Positions 7,993 through 17,250 of a DNA stretch of 40,372 bases are shown here, in pieces. A program made the translations under genes and the position numbers. Source of the DNA: Lentisphaeria bacterium (GTDB lineage: Bacteria; Verrucomicrobiota; Lentisphaeria; Victivallales; UBA1829); NCBI GenBank assembly GCA_017629515.1, contig JAGBXB010000021.1:1-40372 (forward strand), given 5' to 3'. Every line of letters begins with the position of its first letter. Position 1 is the first letter of the stretch. The notes beneath the pieces are model-generated. The model worked only from the letters and a program-made list of their open reading frames with translations. It was not told the DNA's origin and ran no database searches.

Positions 7993-10350
7993 ATGAATAC
8001 AGTTTCCAATGGTATCACCGTAAACCGTGTAACATTTTATTTCGGCAGCAATGGGCTGCCCGAAAGGATCATTCTTCCGGAAGAACTGGACAATAACGAT
8101 CTGCTTGCCGCCCCCGGCAAATGGAATATTCTGGATGAAAAAGGCAACCGCCTTGAAGTCGTTACAACTGCGGAAAGCGGTGTGGATGTATTGAGAAAAA
8201 AAGATTATACTTCCGTAATATTCCATAAACTGCAAATTCTCGGCGACGATACCCTGCAGATGGATGTGCGTTACACTCTTTTTGATGATGGTGTTGTTTT
8301 TGCAGAACCGTTCTTCTTCGGAAGTATCTGCAATCCTCCCAAACTTACCAAACTGGAACTTGTTCTCCCCCTTTCCATGCAGCAGTATCCCACCATCCGT
8401 TTTGCCATGCCCTACCGCCCCAAAACGGTTGACGGCAAACTCATCCAGACTTCCGCTCCGGAACGGGAACTTGTCCCCGGAGATGACCGGATCATTGAAG
8501 ATGGTATTTTTCCCCAGATCGGGTTGTATGTCTGCTCTGAAAAAGGCCCTTCCTTCTATGCAGAGATCTTTATGGAATCCGATGGTTCCGCAGCAGGGAA
8601 AAATGCCGATACCAACTCTTCCGTCATCTGGAAGGATGGCAACCCAACTCTTACATGGAATTTCCAGAACCGCCCCGATGCTCCTGTCTGCGGTCCCTGG
8701 CAGTGGAGAAACCGTTTCGGATTTGTCATTGCCCCTGCTCCCAAACAGAGAAAATATCCGCCCTTTGCCATGTATCACTACTTCGATAACTTCCAGAGAT
8801 TCCCCACAGATCAGGCTTTGCAGGCCGTGGCGGATGCGGGAGCGGATGTACTCATCATCCATGAAAACTGGCGTACAGATATCCAGAACGGCGGTATTCC
8901 CATTGACCGCAAACGGCTGAAAGAAGTGGTGGATTTTGCCCATGCCCACAATATCCGGGTCGCCCTCTATATGCGGGGAAGTGAACCTTCCGTGGATGAA
9001 AACCACCTTGACTGGTTTGCGGAAAACCTTAAACCGGGTTACGATGGACTTTATATGGACTACGGAGGACCTTTCGGTTTCAAACGCCCTGCATGTGAAT
9101 TGTATCCCGGCGGCTCCATCCGGTTCTGCCACCACCATAATCTGGCGGTATTGAGAAGAAATACTGTGGAAAAAACAGGTATCGTTCTTTCCCATACCGG
9201 TCCCATGTATTCCGCTATCGGTATGACCGGAAATCTGATCGACGGCTATGTTTCCGGTGAAGGGGAAAGAGGTCTTCTCCTCCGCAGCAGATTTGACCAC
9301 GCCTATTACTCCATGGCGGCAGTCTGCTCCGGTTCTCTGTGGAGTGCGGCATTCCCGGAATACGGAAGCAAAGAAATCGTTCCTTTCCTTGCCGCTACCG
9401 GTCAGTACCCCCATGTACCTCTGGGAACACAGTTCAAAAGCTGTTCTCTTTCCCATCCCTCTGTACCGGGGATCAATGATGCTCCTTTCATGCCGCTGTG
9501 GAGATTGTGGCAGTTGATGAAAGGCAAAGAAGATCTTGCCATCTACAATGATTACAACTCTTACGGCGTATTCCCCAAAGAGGAAAATATCTCCCACTAT
9601 ATGATGATTTCCGGTAACGAAAGAGCCGTGTGTATTTACGGTAACTTCTCCAAAGATCCTGTCGGGGTGGATCCCGCCATCTTCTGGGAAAAGACCACAT
9701 TTGCTTCCGAAGGCAAAAAAATCACCCTCTGCATGGATGGAAAAGCCGTTGCATGGGATGGAAAAACCCCCTTTACTCTTGCCGGACTCGGCGTTGCCGC
9801 CATCTGCGTCGGTGAGGCTGATTTTGCTGCATACGAAAGACCTTATCCCGCCTTGTGCAAACAGGGGGAAGAGCATCTTGCAAAAGTAAAAATGCAGGAG
9901 GAATTGCGTAAATGCCCGGAAGAAGCGGAAAATTACTTCCTCCGCATCAATGTACCGGATATTGCCCTTTCCTATGAAAACTCCATGGTGCTTGACCTTT
10001 ATGACAACAGATTCGTTCTTGGGGAAGTCATGGAAGATGGTTCTTTCAAACAATTGGGCTATCTGGGGATCAATGGTTTCCAGAAAGATGAGACCAAACA
10101 GGAGGAATTTGTGATGAATGGTCAGCAATCCCCCTGGATCGACCTGAAAGCCATTGTGGGAAGCGGAACAAAAAATCTTGCCATCTGGAGTCTGCACCGG
10201 GGCGATCTCTATTACGTGAATACGCCTTTCTACTCCTTCATCCAGGCGGAACTGGGGAAAGAAAAGGGAAAAGCAGATTATATGCTTGAATTTATGAACG
10301 AACTGGAAGATGACAGGGCATTCCTGCACTTTACAGTAAAAATCAAGTAA
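7993..10350 (+). CDS. Large TIM-barrel glycoside hydrolase-like protein, family not assigned
   Basis: This is a 785-residue protein without a signal peptide, so probably cytoplasmic. The N-terminal 240 residues are beta-rich. A central (beta/alpha)8-like region follows, with strands such as ADVLIIHENW, RVALYMRG and GLYMDYGG (Asp near residue 356), and then GIVLSHTGPMYS. That order resembles alpha-galactosidase-type (GH36/GH27-like or DUF6259-like) proteins, and the YMDYGG aspartate is a candidate catalytic nucleophile. The C-terminal 200 residues look like accessory beta-sheets. AAGGAG at 7982-7987 fits ATG 7993 (5-base spacer) better than ATG 7990 (2 bases). Its placement after the ceramidase-like gene suggests a shared catabolic role. 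The specific activity cannot be stated. Confidence 0.7.
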   Translation: MNTVSNGITVNRVTFYFGSNGLPERIILPEELDNNDLLAAPGKWNILDEKGNRLEVVTTAESGVDVLRKKDYTSVIFHKLQILGDDTLQMDVRYTLFDDGVVFAEPFFFGSICNPPKLTKLELVLPLSMQQYPTIRFAMPYRPKTVDGKLIQTSAPERELVPGDDRIIEDGIFPQIGLYVCSEKGPSFYAEIFMESDGSAAGKNADTNSSVIWKDGNPTLTWNFQNRPDAPVCGPWQWRNRFGFVIAPAPKQRKYPPFAMYHYFDNFQRFPTDQALQAVADAGADVLIIHENWRTDIQNGGIPIDRKRLKEVVDFAHAHNIRVALYMRGSEPSVDENHLDWFAENLKPGYDGLYMDYGGPFGFKRPACELYPGGSIRFCHHHNLAVLRRNTVEKTGIVLSHTGPMYSAIGMTGNLIDGYVSGEGERGLLLRSRFDHAYYSMAAVCSGSLWSAAFPEYGSKEIVPFLAATGQYPHVPLGTQFKSCSLSHPSVPGINDAPFMPLWRLWQLMKGKEDLAIYNDYNSYGVFPKEENISHYMMISGNERAVCIYGNFSKDPVGVDPAIFWEKTTFASEGKKITLCMDGKAVAWDGKTPFTLAGLGVAAICVGEADFAAYERPYPALCKQGEEHLAKVKMQEELRKCPEEAENYFLRINVPDIALSYENSMVLDLYDNRFVLGEVMEDGSFKQLGYLGINGFQKDETKQEEFVMNGQQSPWIDLKAIVGSGTKNLAIWSLHRGDLYYVNTPFYSFIQAELGKEKGKADYMLEFMNELEDDRAFLHFTVKIK

Positions 10351-10365
10351 ATCCTTACAGGAAAA

Positions 10366-10691
10366 CAAAAGGGGCTGTTGCAAAAATGTTTTGCGGAGAA
10401 GACACCTTTTTGAAAAAAGGTTCTCTTCCCCGCCCCCCCCATCTTCCAAAAACTTTTGACGGAATTGCTTTTATCGTCAACGATAAAAACAATTCCAACT
10501 TTTTTTATAAACGATCAAAATCCAGTTCCATCAAACACAATGTTTGAGCAATGGAATAAATAGCCTTGTGTATTTACAAAATAAGGTATAATTCTCTTCT
10601 GTTATGACCTGTTATACCTCCAAGATTCAGCTCAAACAATAAAAAAGGCTGTTGCTCACCTTTTTTAAAGGTTTTGCAACAACCCCTTTTG
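10366..10691. repeat. Hairpin-rich non-coding element bounded by inverted repeats (MITE-like)
   Basis: The 470-base gap between the glycosidase-like gene and the lipoprotein holds a 326-base segment with no convincing ORF. Its ends are a 20-bp inverted repeat with one mismatch: 10366-10385, and 10672-10691 on the other strand, core GGGGCTGTTGCAAAA. Inside are several further stems: 10461-10477 with 10480-10496 (17 bp, one mismatch), 10584-10591 with 10612-10619 (8 bp perfect), an imperfect stem at about 10395-10430 ending in a run of eight C, and a compound hairpin at the right end. The terminal sequence resembles insertion-sequence ends such as those of the IS6 family. No flanking target duplication is evident. 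Confidence 0.5.
10645..10690. terminator. Compound hairpin, possible bidirectional terminator
   Basis: GGCTGTTGC (from about 10647) pairs with GCAACAACC (to about 10685), with an inner ACCTTT/AAAGGT pair. A-rich sequence lies on the left and CCTTTT on the right. It could end transcription from the left and is also the right end of the inverted-repeat element. Confidence 0.4.
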
Positions 10692-10757
10692 CATATCTTT
10701 TGAAAATATCTCTGCAGATAAAGGAAAAAAGGATTTTTTTTTCTTGCCGCCTTGCTT

Positions 10758-10785
10758 TTTACAGCAGGAAAGTGCATATTATATA
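10758..10785 (+). promoter_or_regulatory. Candidate promoter for the lipoprotein-mur operon
   Basis: TTTACA (10758-10763) and TATATA (10780-10785) are separated by 16 bases. TATTAT at 10777-10782 is an alternative -10. It lies outside the inverted-repeat element and 35 bases before the lipoprotein ATG. Confidence 0.4.
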
Positions 10786-10820
10786 CAATAAAGAAAAAAC
10801 AAGGATGAAAGGATAAAAAT

Positions 10821-11417
10821 ATGAAAAAAATTCTGACAGTTTTCTGTTTATTGATTTTGACGGTACTTTTTACCGGATGCGCCCGGCAGACGGTGATCCC
10901 GGAAGAAGTGATGCAGCTGCCTCAGTATGCACAAATATATACAGCTTTCAATCTGTGGAGCAATCCTTCCCCCGATAAGGAAGAGGGCAGTATTATTGAT
11001 GAACTCAATACCCGGAAAGGGGAACTCATTCCTTTTGGCACACAGATCGAATTTCTCAAATCTGATGCGGAAAATATTATTTTCAAAACAGTAAAAGACC
11101 AGAAAAAACATACTCTTAAATACAGTGCCGGAAAAAGTGTCCGTAATATTGAAGAAGTGATCAAAACTTTCTTCACCACAAAAACAATGACAGAACTTAC
11201 CGCCGGCATCCGTAAACCCGACATTGAAAAACTTAAACGCGGTCTTGTGGAAAAAGGTATGCGCAGAAATGAAGTTTTGCTTGGCTATGGACTTCCCCCA
11301 CCCCTGCGTACCCCTGTTCTCAATGTGGATACCTGGACATATTATACAGATTACGGGGTAACACAGAAGGTTGTCTTTTTCCGGGATAAAGTTGTAGAAA
11401 TCCTTGCAATAAACTGA
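10821..11417 (+). CDS. Predicted lipoprotein with BamE/SmpA-like C-terminus
   Basis: This is a 198-residue protein with a lipoprotein signal: a KK-rich start, a hydrophobic core and the lipobox LFTGC (Cys at residue 19). It should be lipid-anchored in the envelope. The C-terminal 60 residues (VEKGMRRNEVLLGYGLPP, then DTWTYYTDYG and a final KVVEILAIN strand) follow the SmpA/OmlA (BamE-like) pattern of a short helix, a G-x-P turn and W-x-Y strands. Function in outer-membrane assembly is only inferred from that fold. AAAGGAT lies a few bases upstream of the ATG. It precedes murF by 23 bases, so it is probably the first gene of the envelope operon. Confidence 0.75.
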   Translation: MKKILTVFCLLILTVLFTGCARQTVIPEEVMQLPQYAQIYTAFNLWSNPSPDKEEGSIIDELNTRKGELIPFGTQIEFLKSDAENIIFKTVKDQKKHTLKYSAGKSVRNIEEVIKTFFTTKTMTELTAGIRKPDIEKLKRGLVEKGMRRNEVLLGYGLPPPLRTPVLNVDTWTYYTDYGVTQKVVFFRDKVVEILAIN

Positions 11418-11440
11418 TAAAAGCGTATTGAGGAGATAAA

Positions 11441-12856
11441 ATGCCTTTATTTACCGGAGAAGAACTGTTTAAACTGGTAAAGGAATATGGCTCTTTTCCG
11501 GAAAATTCCGGCGTATGCGCCTTTCCTGACATTGAGGAAATCTCCACAGATTCAAGGAAAAAGAGTACTTCTTCTCTTTTTATCGCTCTTGACGGAGAAA
11601 ATTTCGATGCCCATGATTTCATTGCTTCTGCGGTGGAAAATGGCTCTGTCCTTGTTTGTGCGGATATAAGAAAAAAAGAGAAAGTACCAGCCCGGGTTTC
11701 TGCTTTTTTTGTGGAAAGCCCTCTGAAATTTTATCAATATCTTGCCAACTGTTACCGGAAGCGTTTCAAAGATCTCTTTCTTATCGCCCTCACCGGCTCC
11801 TGCGGGAAAACCAGTACAAAAGAAGCACTCCGGGCAATTTTCAGCGAATATGCAGGCAGTGACAGAGTCCTTGCCACAGAGGGGAATACCAATAATCAGA
11901 TCGGTGTACCGCAAAATCTTTTCCGTCTTACAGAAAAACACGCGTTTGCCATTATAGAAATGGGTACAAACCATTTTGGAGAGATTTTACCATTGGCGGA
12001 AACTGCTTTGCCGGATGCATCTCTCGTTGTCTCCATCGGCAGTTGTCACCTGGAATTCCTGAAAAATTTTGAAGGGGTCGCAACGGAAAAAGGAGAGATT
12101 TTTTCTCTTCTGAAAAAAGATGCCCCCTGTGTCATTCCCTCCAACTGTCCGGCTGTGGAGATCTTACGGGAAAAAGCGGCAGCAAGAACGGAAAATATTT
12201 ATACATTCGGAGAAAATGATCCCTCTGTCAGTGTAAGTTTCACCTATTTGGGCGGGGATATGGATGGCAGTAAATTTTTACTGGATTTTCAAGGCAGGAA
12301 AGAAACAGTCCACTGGGCATTATCCGGCAAACATCAGGCACAGAATGCGGCGGCAGCAGCGGCAATGGCATTTGCCTGTAAAGTACCTCCGGAAGTGATA
12401 AAAAGAGGCCTTGCCAATACAGTTCTTCCGGGTATGCGGATGAAAAAAAGCGTGTATAACGGGGCTTCCTTCCTGAACGATTCCTATAATGCAAACCCCG
12501 ACAGTATGCGGGCAAGTCTCGCTTTTCTTGCCGATTTTGCCCCGAAAGATAAGACAGTACTTGTACTGGGCGACATGGGGGAAATCGGGGAAAATTCTTT
12601 ACGGGAACACATGAAAGTATTAAGTTATGCCGATGATCTTTTTCCCGCTTCAAAAATCATTTGTGTAGGCAGGATGATGCGTCAGGCGTATGATGTATTT
12701 TCTCTCCTTTCCCGGAATGAAAATATGATCTCCTGTGCGGATGTGGAAGAAGCGCGTCCTTATGTGCTGGCGGAAGCAAAAGAGGGGGTACTGCTTTTTC
12801 TGAAAGCCTCCAACTTCATGAAGTTTTATAAACTTGATCCCTCTTCCGGAGCATAA
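11441..12856 (+). CDS. murF: UDP-N-acetylmuramoyl-tripeptide--D-alanyl-D-alanine ligase
   Basis: MurF adds D-Ala-D-Ala to the UDP-MurNAc-tripeptide in the cytoplasm, the last soluble step of peptidoglycan precursor synthesis. The 471-residue protein has the Mur-ligase layout. The N-terminal substrate domain contains ISTDSRK and FIALDGENFDAHDF. The ATP-binding P-loop GSCGKTST is at about 119-126, followed by GNTNNQIGVP (about 148) and IEMGTNHFGEI (about 173). The C-terminal ligase domain contains LNDSYNANPDSM and VLGDMGEIGE. The NTNNQIGVP and EMGTNHFGEI blocks distinguish MurF from the other Mur ligases. GAGGAG lies just before the ATG. murE starts one base after its stop. Confidence 0.95.
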   Translation: MPLFTGEELFKLVKEYGSFPENSGVCAFPDIEEISTDSRKKSTSSLFIALDGENFDAHDFIASAVENGSVLVCADIRKKEKVPARVSAFFVESPLKFYQYLANCYRKRFKDLFLIALTGSCGKTSTKEALRAIFSEYAGSDRVLATEGNTNNQIGVPQNLFRLTEKHAFAIIEMGTNHFGEILPLAETALPDASLVVSIGSCHLEFLKNFEGVATEKGEIFSLLKKDAPCVIPSNCPAVEILREKAAARTENIYTFGENDPSVSVSFTYLGGDMDGSKFLLDFQGRKETVHWALSGKHQAQNAAAAAAMAFACKVPPEVIKRGLANTVLPGMRMKKSVYNGASFLNDSYNANPDSMRASLAFLADFAPKDKTVLVLGDMGEIGENSLREHMKVLSYADDLFPASKIICVGRMMRQAYDVFSLLSRNENMISCADVEEARPYVLAEAKEGVLLFLKASNFMKFYKLDPSSGA

Positions 12857-12857
12857 A

Positions 12858-14381
12858 ATGCAGGAAAATCTTTCGTTATCTTCTCTTCTGGATTTTCTTT
12901 CACCCGTCCTGATAAATTGTGAAAATGAGAGCAGTTTTCCCGTTTCGATCCGTGGGATCACCTCCAATTCCGCCAACGTGGAAAAAGATTTTATTTTCTG
13001 CGCCGTGGAGGGGGCTTCCTTTGATGGGCACGATTATATTTTTCAAGCGTTGGAAAAAGGGGCGAAAGTTATCATCCATACCCATGGAGAGGGGATTCCG
13101 GAAAATACAGTTTCCATCAAAGTAACCGATTCCCGTTATGCCTGGGCATTGTGCAGCAGTTTTTTTTACGGAAATCCGGCGGAAAAATTGAATACCTATG
13201 CTGTTACAGGCACAAACGGCAAAACCTCCATTGCTTTTATGGTCAAAAAACTTCTGGAATCTGCCAAAGGGGAAAAAAGCGGTCTTGTCTCCACTGTGGA
13301 ATATGATTGCGGCGACTCTTCCCGTATCCTTGAAGGAGTCCGGACGACCCCCGATGCCATGCTTTTACAGGATTTTTTTGCAAAAATGGTGGAAAACAAC
13401 TGCCGGAACTGTGTGATGGAAGCATCCAGTCACGGTCTGCATCAGAAAAGAATGGGGAATACCCTTTTTGCCGGAGCGATTTTCACCAATCTTACCGGTG
13501 ACCATCTGGATTATCACAAAACGATGGAAAATTATTATCAGGCAAAGAAACTTCTTTTTACAGACCATATCCGGGAAAACGCTCCCTGTGTCATCAATAT
13601 AGATGATGTATGGGGAAAACGCCTTGCAGATGAGTTGAAAGAAGCGGGAAAAAAAGAGCTTTTCAAAGGGAAAGTCCTTACCCTTTCCTGCAGGGAAAAA
13701 GAGGCGGATGCCTATATCGAAGTAAAAAAACTTTCTGCAGAAGGCAGTTTTTTTTCCCTCATTTTTGAAAAGAAAGTATATGATTTATCGCCCCGTCTTA
13801 TCGGGTTGCATAATATTTATAATGCAGCGGAATCTTTCCTCCTTGCCATTGCCTGCGGAGCAGATGCAGGCAAAGCCGTACAGATCCTTCAACAGCGCAA
13901 TATTGCCCCTCCCGGCAGACTGGAAGGATTTTTCCTCCCCTCCGGAGCAGGCGTGTTTGTAGATTATGCCCATACGGACGATGCTCTTGCAAGAGTGTTG
14001 GAAAGCCTTGTTCCCCTGAAAGAAAAAAGATTGCTCACGCTTTTCGGCTGCGGCGGGGACAGAGACAGGACAAAACGCCCCCGTATGGCACTTGCGGCAA
14101 GCCGTTTTTCCGATATGGTCATGGTAACAAGCGATAATCCCCGTACGGAAGAACCTTCTTCCATTATAGAAGATATTGTAAAGGGCTTTCCGGAAGATTT
14201 TGTTCCTCTTGTGGAAGTTGACCGGGGCAAAGCCATAGAAAAACTCCTTTCCATGGGGGAAAAAGGCGATATCATCCTTATTGCCGGAAAAGGACATGAA
14301 AATTATCAGGAGAGTAACGGGGTCAAAAGTTATTTTGATGACCGCGATGAAGTAAGAAAGTATATAAAAAGCCATGAATAA
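12858..14381 (+). CDS. murE: UDP-N-acetylmuramoyl-L-alanyl-D-glutamate--2,6-diaminopimelate ligase
   Basis: MurE adds the third stem-peptide residue to UDP-MurNAc-L-Ala-D-Glu. The 507-residue protein shows the P-loop GTNGKTS (about 117), TTPDA (about 164), EASSHGLHQKR, the carbamylated-lysine region and the substrate-selecting motif DNPRTEEP (about 426). DNPR is the meso-diaminopimelate type, not the lysine type. ATG at 12858 is favoured over the upstream TTG at 12834 because GGAG sits 6 bases before it and the sequence from there aligns with the family. Spacing from murF is one base and the 3' end overlaps miaA by 8 bases, so the three are translationally linked. The order murF-murE is reversed relative to the common dcw cluster. 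Confidence 0.95.
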   Translation: MQENLSLSSLLDFLSPVLINCENESSFPVSIRGITSNSANVEKDFIFCAVEGASFDGHDYIFQALEKGAKVIIHTHGEGIPENTVSIKVTDSRYAWALCSSFFYGNPAEKLNTYAVTGTNGKTSIAFMVKKLLESAKGEKSGLVSTVEYDCGDSSRILEGVRTTPDAMLLQDFFAKMVENNCRNCVMEASSHGLHQKRMGNTLFAGAIFTNLTGDHLDYHKTMENYYQAKKLLFTDHIRENAPCVINIDDVWGKRLADELKEAGKKELFKGKVLTLSCREKEADAYIEVKKLSAEGSFFSLIFEKKVYDLSPRLIGLHNIYNAAESFLLAIACGADAGKAVQILQQRNIAPPGRLEGFFLPSGAGVFVDYAHTDDALARVLESLVPLKEKRLLTLFGCGGDRDRTKRPRMALAASRFSDMVMVTSDNPRTEEPSSIIEDIVKGFPEDFVPLVEVDRGKAIEKLLSMGEKGDIILIAGKGHENYQESNGVKSYFDDRDEVRKYIKSHE

Positions 14382-15399
14382 AAGTAAACAAATCATCCCC
14401 ATTCTTGTTGTTCTCGGCCCTACTGCCTCCGGCAAAACCTCTTTTGCCGTGAAACTTGCCGCCCATTTCGGAGGCGAGATCATTTCTGCGGATTCCCGTC
14501 AGTTGTATAAAGGCATGGATATAGGAAGCGGCAAGGATATTACAGAATATACTCTTCCCGACGGAAGAATGATCCCCTATCACCTTATTGATATAGTGGA
14601 GCCTACGCAAGAATATAATCTTGCCCAATTTATGAAGGACTGCCATGCTGCCGTAAGAAAAATACATAAAAACGGCAATAAGGTCATCCTTGCCGGCGGC
14701 ACAGCATTGTATCTGGATTCCATTCTGCGCTCCTATAAACTTGCAGGGGGAGCCCCCGGACAGGAAGAAAGAAAATCATTGAGGAGTCTTTCCGCGGATG
14801 AGTTGCGTAAAAAACTTGCATTACTGGAACCGGATTCGGAAATATTGAAAAATGAACCGGAGAATCTGAACCGTATCAGCCGCAGGATCGAAATACTGGA
14901 AAAAGCCCCGGATGAGGAACTTCTTGCGGCAACACTTCAGGATGAAAATATCCAATACCGTTTTCTGGTCACAGGAGTATTCCGGAGCAGGGAAGAGATA
15001 AGAACGCGTATTGAAGCAAGACTGGATGAGCGTCTGGCAAACGGGATGCTGGATGAGGAAAGATTTTTGCATGAGGAAAAGAAAGTAAGTTACGAAAAAC
15101 TGGAATTTTTCGGTCTGGAATATAAATATATGGCACTTTATCTGCAAAATAAACTTTCCTTTTCCGAAATGCGCAGCCAGTTACTCAATAAGATCCGGCA
15201 GTTTGCCAAAAGACAGGATTCCTGGTACAGATACATGGAAAGACGGGGCGTACCCATTTACTGGTTCACTCCGGAAGAAGAATGGGAAAAAGCCGTTGCA
15301 CTTGGAGAAAAGTTTTTTGCCGGGGAAGAATTACCCCCTCCGGAGAAAAAATTATCGGATATTTTTTACGGTAAAGTAACAAGTATCGGAAAAAAGTAA
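14374..15399 (+). CDS. miaA: tRNA dimethylallyltransferase
   Basis: MiaA transfers a dimethylallyl group to N6 of A37 in tRNAs that read codons starting with U. The 341-residue protein has the P-loop GPTASGKTS (about residue 16), the family motif ISADSRQLYKGMDIGSGKD, the YHLIDIVEP block, AGGTALYL, and a C-terminal IRQFAKRQDSWYR tRNA-binding motif. The residues after MDIG read SGKD where the classical enzymes have TAKP, as in some divergent MiaA versions. The start ATG at 14374 overlaps the end of murE by 8 bases with no strong Shine-Dalgarno, implying coupling. It is the last gene of the envelope operon and converges with the GH20 gene. Confidence 0.92.
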   Translation: MNKSKQIIPILVVLGPTASGKTSFAVKLAAHFGGEIISADSRQLYKGMDIGSGKDITEYTLPDGRMIPYHLIDIVEPTQEYNLAQFMKDCHAAVRKIHKNGNKVILAGGTALYLDSILRSYKLAGGAPGQEERKSLRSLSADELRKKLALLEPDSEILKNEPENLNRISRRIEILEKAPDEELLAATLQDENIQYRFLVTGVFRSREEIRTRIEARLDERLANGMLDEERFLHEEKKVSYEKLEFFGLEYKYMALYLQNKLSFSEMRSQLLNKIRQFAKRQDSWYRYMERRGVPIYWFTPEEEWEKAVALGEKFFAGEELPPPEKKLSDIFYGKVTSIGKK

Positions 15400-15460
15400 A
15401 CCTTTCTCCCGATACTCATCAAAAAAGCGGAAACTATATTTTTCCCGAAAGGATGCAGAA

Positions 15461-16891
15461 TCATTTCCGCAGGAATTCATAGTATCCAGCCGCTTCCAGA
15501 TACTCTTTTCTTCTGGCAAAATCGTAATAATCTTTTCTCTCATTTCTGCTCCACGCACATTCACTGTAAGCGGAAAGACGGGGCAGCAGTTTGGGAATAA
15601 GACGCCACTGGGGAATGGTCTCCGTCCAGAGACACGCTTCCGGACCGAGAATGGTATCGGAAAGGATATTTTCCCAGAGGATATAGGGGTCTGTCATATA
15701 AACCCCCTTTTCAGTAAGTTCAAACATCCAGCTTTCCAGAGGTTCACTCTGATTGGCGGGATAATCAAAGTAAAGGGAAGTATGCACAGAATAGACTACT
15801 TTATTTTTATTGGGGGCAATGCGTAAAGGTTCCCGGATATCCAGCCATGCCTGCATAATGGTATCGGCGGGATAGATTTGACCGGAACAGGTGCCCCACA
15901 TCATGGGCGTACGGTTCTTTGATACGATATACCTTGTAATACCGGTCATAAAATCATTTTCCAGTTCCCGCATATTCTTAAAGCCTTTTTCTTTCATAGC
16001 GGCAAGACACCGGGGACACTTTTCCCATGCGGAAGTATCCGCTTCATCACCGCCCACATGAATAACGGGACTGTCAGGAAATAATTCCATGACTTCATCC
16101 AGAAGTTTTTGAATAAATACTTTACTTTCCGGATTGCCCAGACAATATTCGCTTCCGGGATTTTCCTTATCGCAGGCAAGATCCCGGTTGGCGGAAAGGA
16201 TCATTCTGGAATGGCCCGGCACATCCAGTTCGGGAATGATCGTAATATTGTTTTTTGCGGCAAAAGCAACGATTTCTTTTATATCCTCCCTGGAATATGC
16301 TCCATCCGTAAGAGTGCCTTTTCCCACGATACCCGGAACATTGCCGGATGGCATACGGTAGGATTGATTGTCCGCAAGATGCCAGTGCAGAGTATTGATA
16401 CGGAATGCGGCAAGCAGTTCTATCGCCTTTTTCACCGTTGAGGTATCCTGAAAATGCCGGGAGGGATCAAGCATGAACCCACGGTAGGCAAAACGGGGAC
16501 TGTCAGAAATTTCCCCACCGTCAAAATATGCGGTGGAGGGCCCCTCCCGCAAAGCGGCAAACCCCATCTGGATCACGGCTTCCGCTGCATAGGAAAATCC
16601 GGCTTTACCGCCGGAAGTTATCCGGATATTCCGGGAATCCACCTCTATTTTCCATTCTTCCTTTCCCAATGCGGAGTCATGGGCAAAAAGGATCTGGAAA
16701 TCCTTTCTGCAATCGCTTGCAGAAAGAGTTTTTCCGGTAAAAGCGAAGAAAGAAAAAAGTTTTTCCATTGCACCGGAAGCAGAATCGGAAGAAGAATATA
16801 TACTTTCCAGAGAATGGAAAGAAAGTTTTTCCCCGTTTTCTTTTACAGAATGAGGAACAGGAATAATACAGTTCAAGGTGGAATAACGCAT
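15461..16891 (-). CDS. GH20 beta-N-acetylhexosaminidase, predicted cytoplasmic
   Basis: Glycoside hydrolase family 20 enzymes remove terminal GlcNAc or GalNAc by substrate-assisted catalysis. The 476-residue protein has the GH20 N-terminal alpha/beta domain, then a TIM barrel with RGFMLDPSRHF, LHWHLADNQSYR, IPELDVPGHS and the catalytic Asp-Glu pair in HVGGDEAD (about residues 282-283). No signal peptide is visible, so it probably acts on imported oligosaccharides or on recycled wall sugars. AAAGG precedes the ATG by about 6 bases. Cys-Pro-Arg-Cys follows the catalytic pair in an insert. It converges with miaA with no clear terminator between them. The upstream 430 bases separate it from the divergent jelly-roll protein. 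Confidence 0.88.
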   Translation of the reverse strand: MRYSTLNCIIPVPHSVKENGEKLSFHSLESIYSSSDSASGAMEKLFSFFAFTGKTLSASDCRKDFQILFAHDSALGKEEWKIEVDSRNIRITSGGKAGFSYAAEAVIQMGFAALREGPSTAYFDGGEISDSPRFAYRGFMLDPSRHFQDTSTVKKAIELLAAFRINTLHWHLADNQSYRMPSGNVPGIVGKGTLTDGAYSREDIKEIVAFAAKNNITIIPELDVPGHSRMILSANRDLACDKENPGSEYCLGNPESKVFIQKLLDEVMELFPDSPVIHVGGDEADTSAWEKCPRCLAAMKEKGFKNMRELENDFMTGITRYIVSKNRTPMMWGTCSGQIYPADTIMQAWLDIREPLRIAPNKNKVVYSVHTSLYFDYPANQSEPLESWMFELTEKGVYMTDPYILWENILSDTILGPEACLWTETIPQWRLIPKLLPRLSAYSECAWSRNERKDYYDFARRKEYLEAAGYYEFLRK

Positions 16892-17010
16892 AAAAAGCCT
16901 TTATTGAAAATAAATTTTTGTTTTATTTGAGGCAATGAAAAAAGTCATCCGGAACAAAGAAAAAAAATAGCAACAAAGTTCTGTGAATGGTAATTTGGTA
17001 CGGGTGCGTA

Positions 17011-17078
17011 AACAACCGCTCAAAATACTCATCTCATTTTCAGGCTGCTACCCACAGCGGTAACAACCGGAAATACTC
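17011..17078. repeat. Pair of short direct repeats in the GH20 upstream region
   Basis: The 433-base gap between the GH20 start and the exported jelly-roll protein has no gene. It carries AACAACCG followed by AAATACTC twice (17011-17030 and 17062-17078, with a 3-base difference in the inner spacer), about 51 bases apart. ACCGCT and AGCGGT also form a 6-bp inverted repeat overlapping them. This is a possible regulator-binding region; the regulator is unknown. Confidence 0.3.
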
Positions 17079-17250
17079 CATTTGCAGAACAAAGTCAATA
17101 ACTTTTCAGACTTTTGGGGACTTTTGAAATTTCCTCATTTCATGGTAAAAGCAATATAACACCATAAAAAAGAATTGCAAGAAAAAATAGAAAAAAATCT
17201 ATTTCTTCCCGGTGTTCAAGAGATAAATAAGAGAAAAAAAATTTCCGCCC

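Noticed and set aside
7921..10449. Long antisense frame of 842 codons opposite the glycosidase-like gene
   Set aside because: It mirrors the real gene on the other strand, has no ribosome-binding site at its start, and its amino-acid composition is not that of a folded protein family I know.
10574..10777. Small leftward frame in the intergenic element
   Set aside because: It runs through the hairpins of the inverted-repeat element and lacks a ribosome-binding site.
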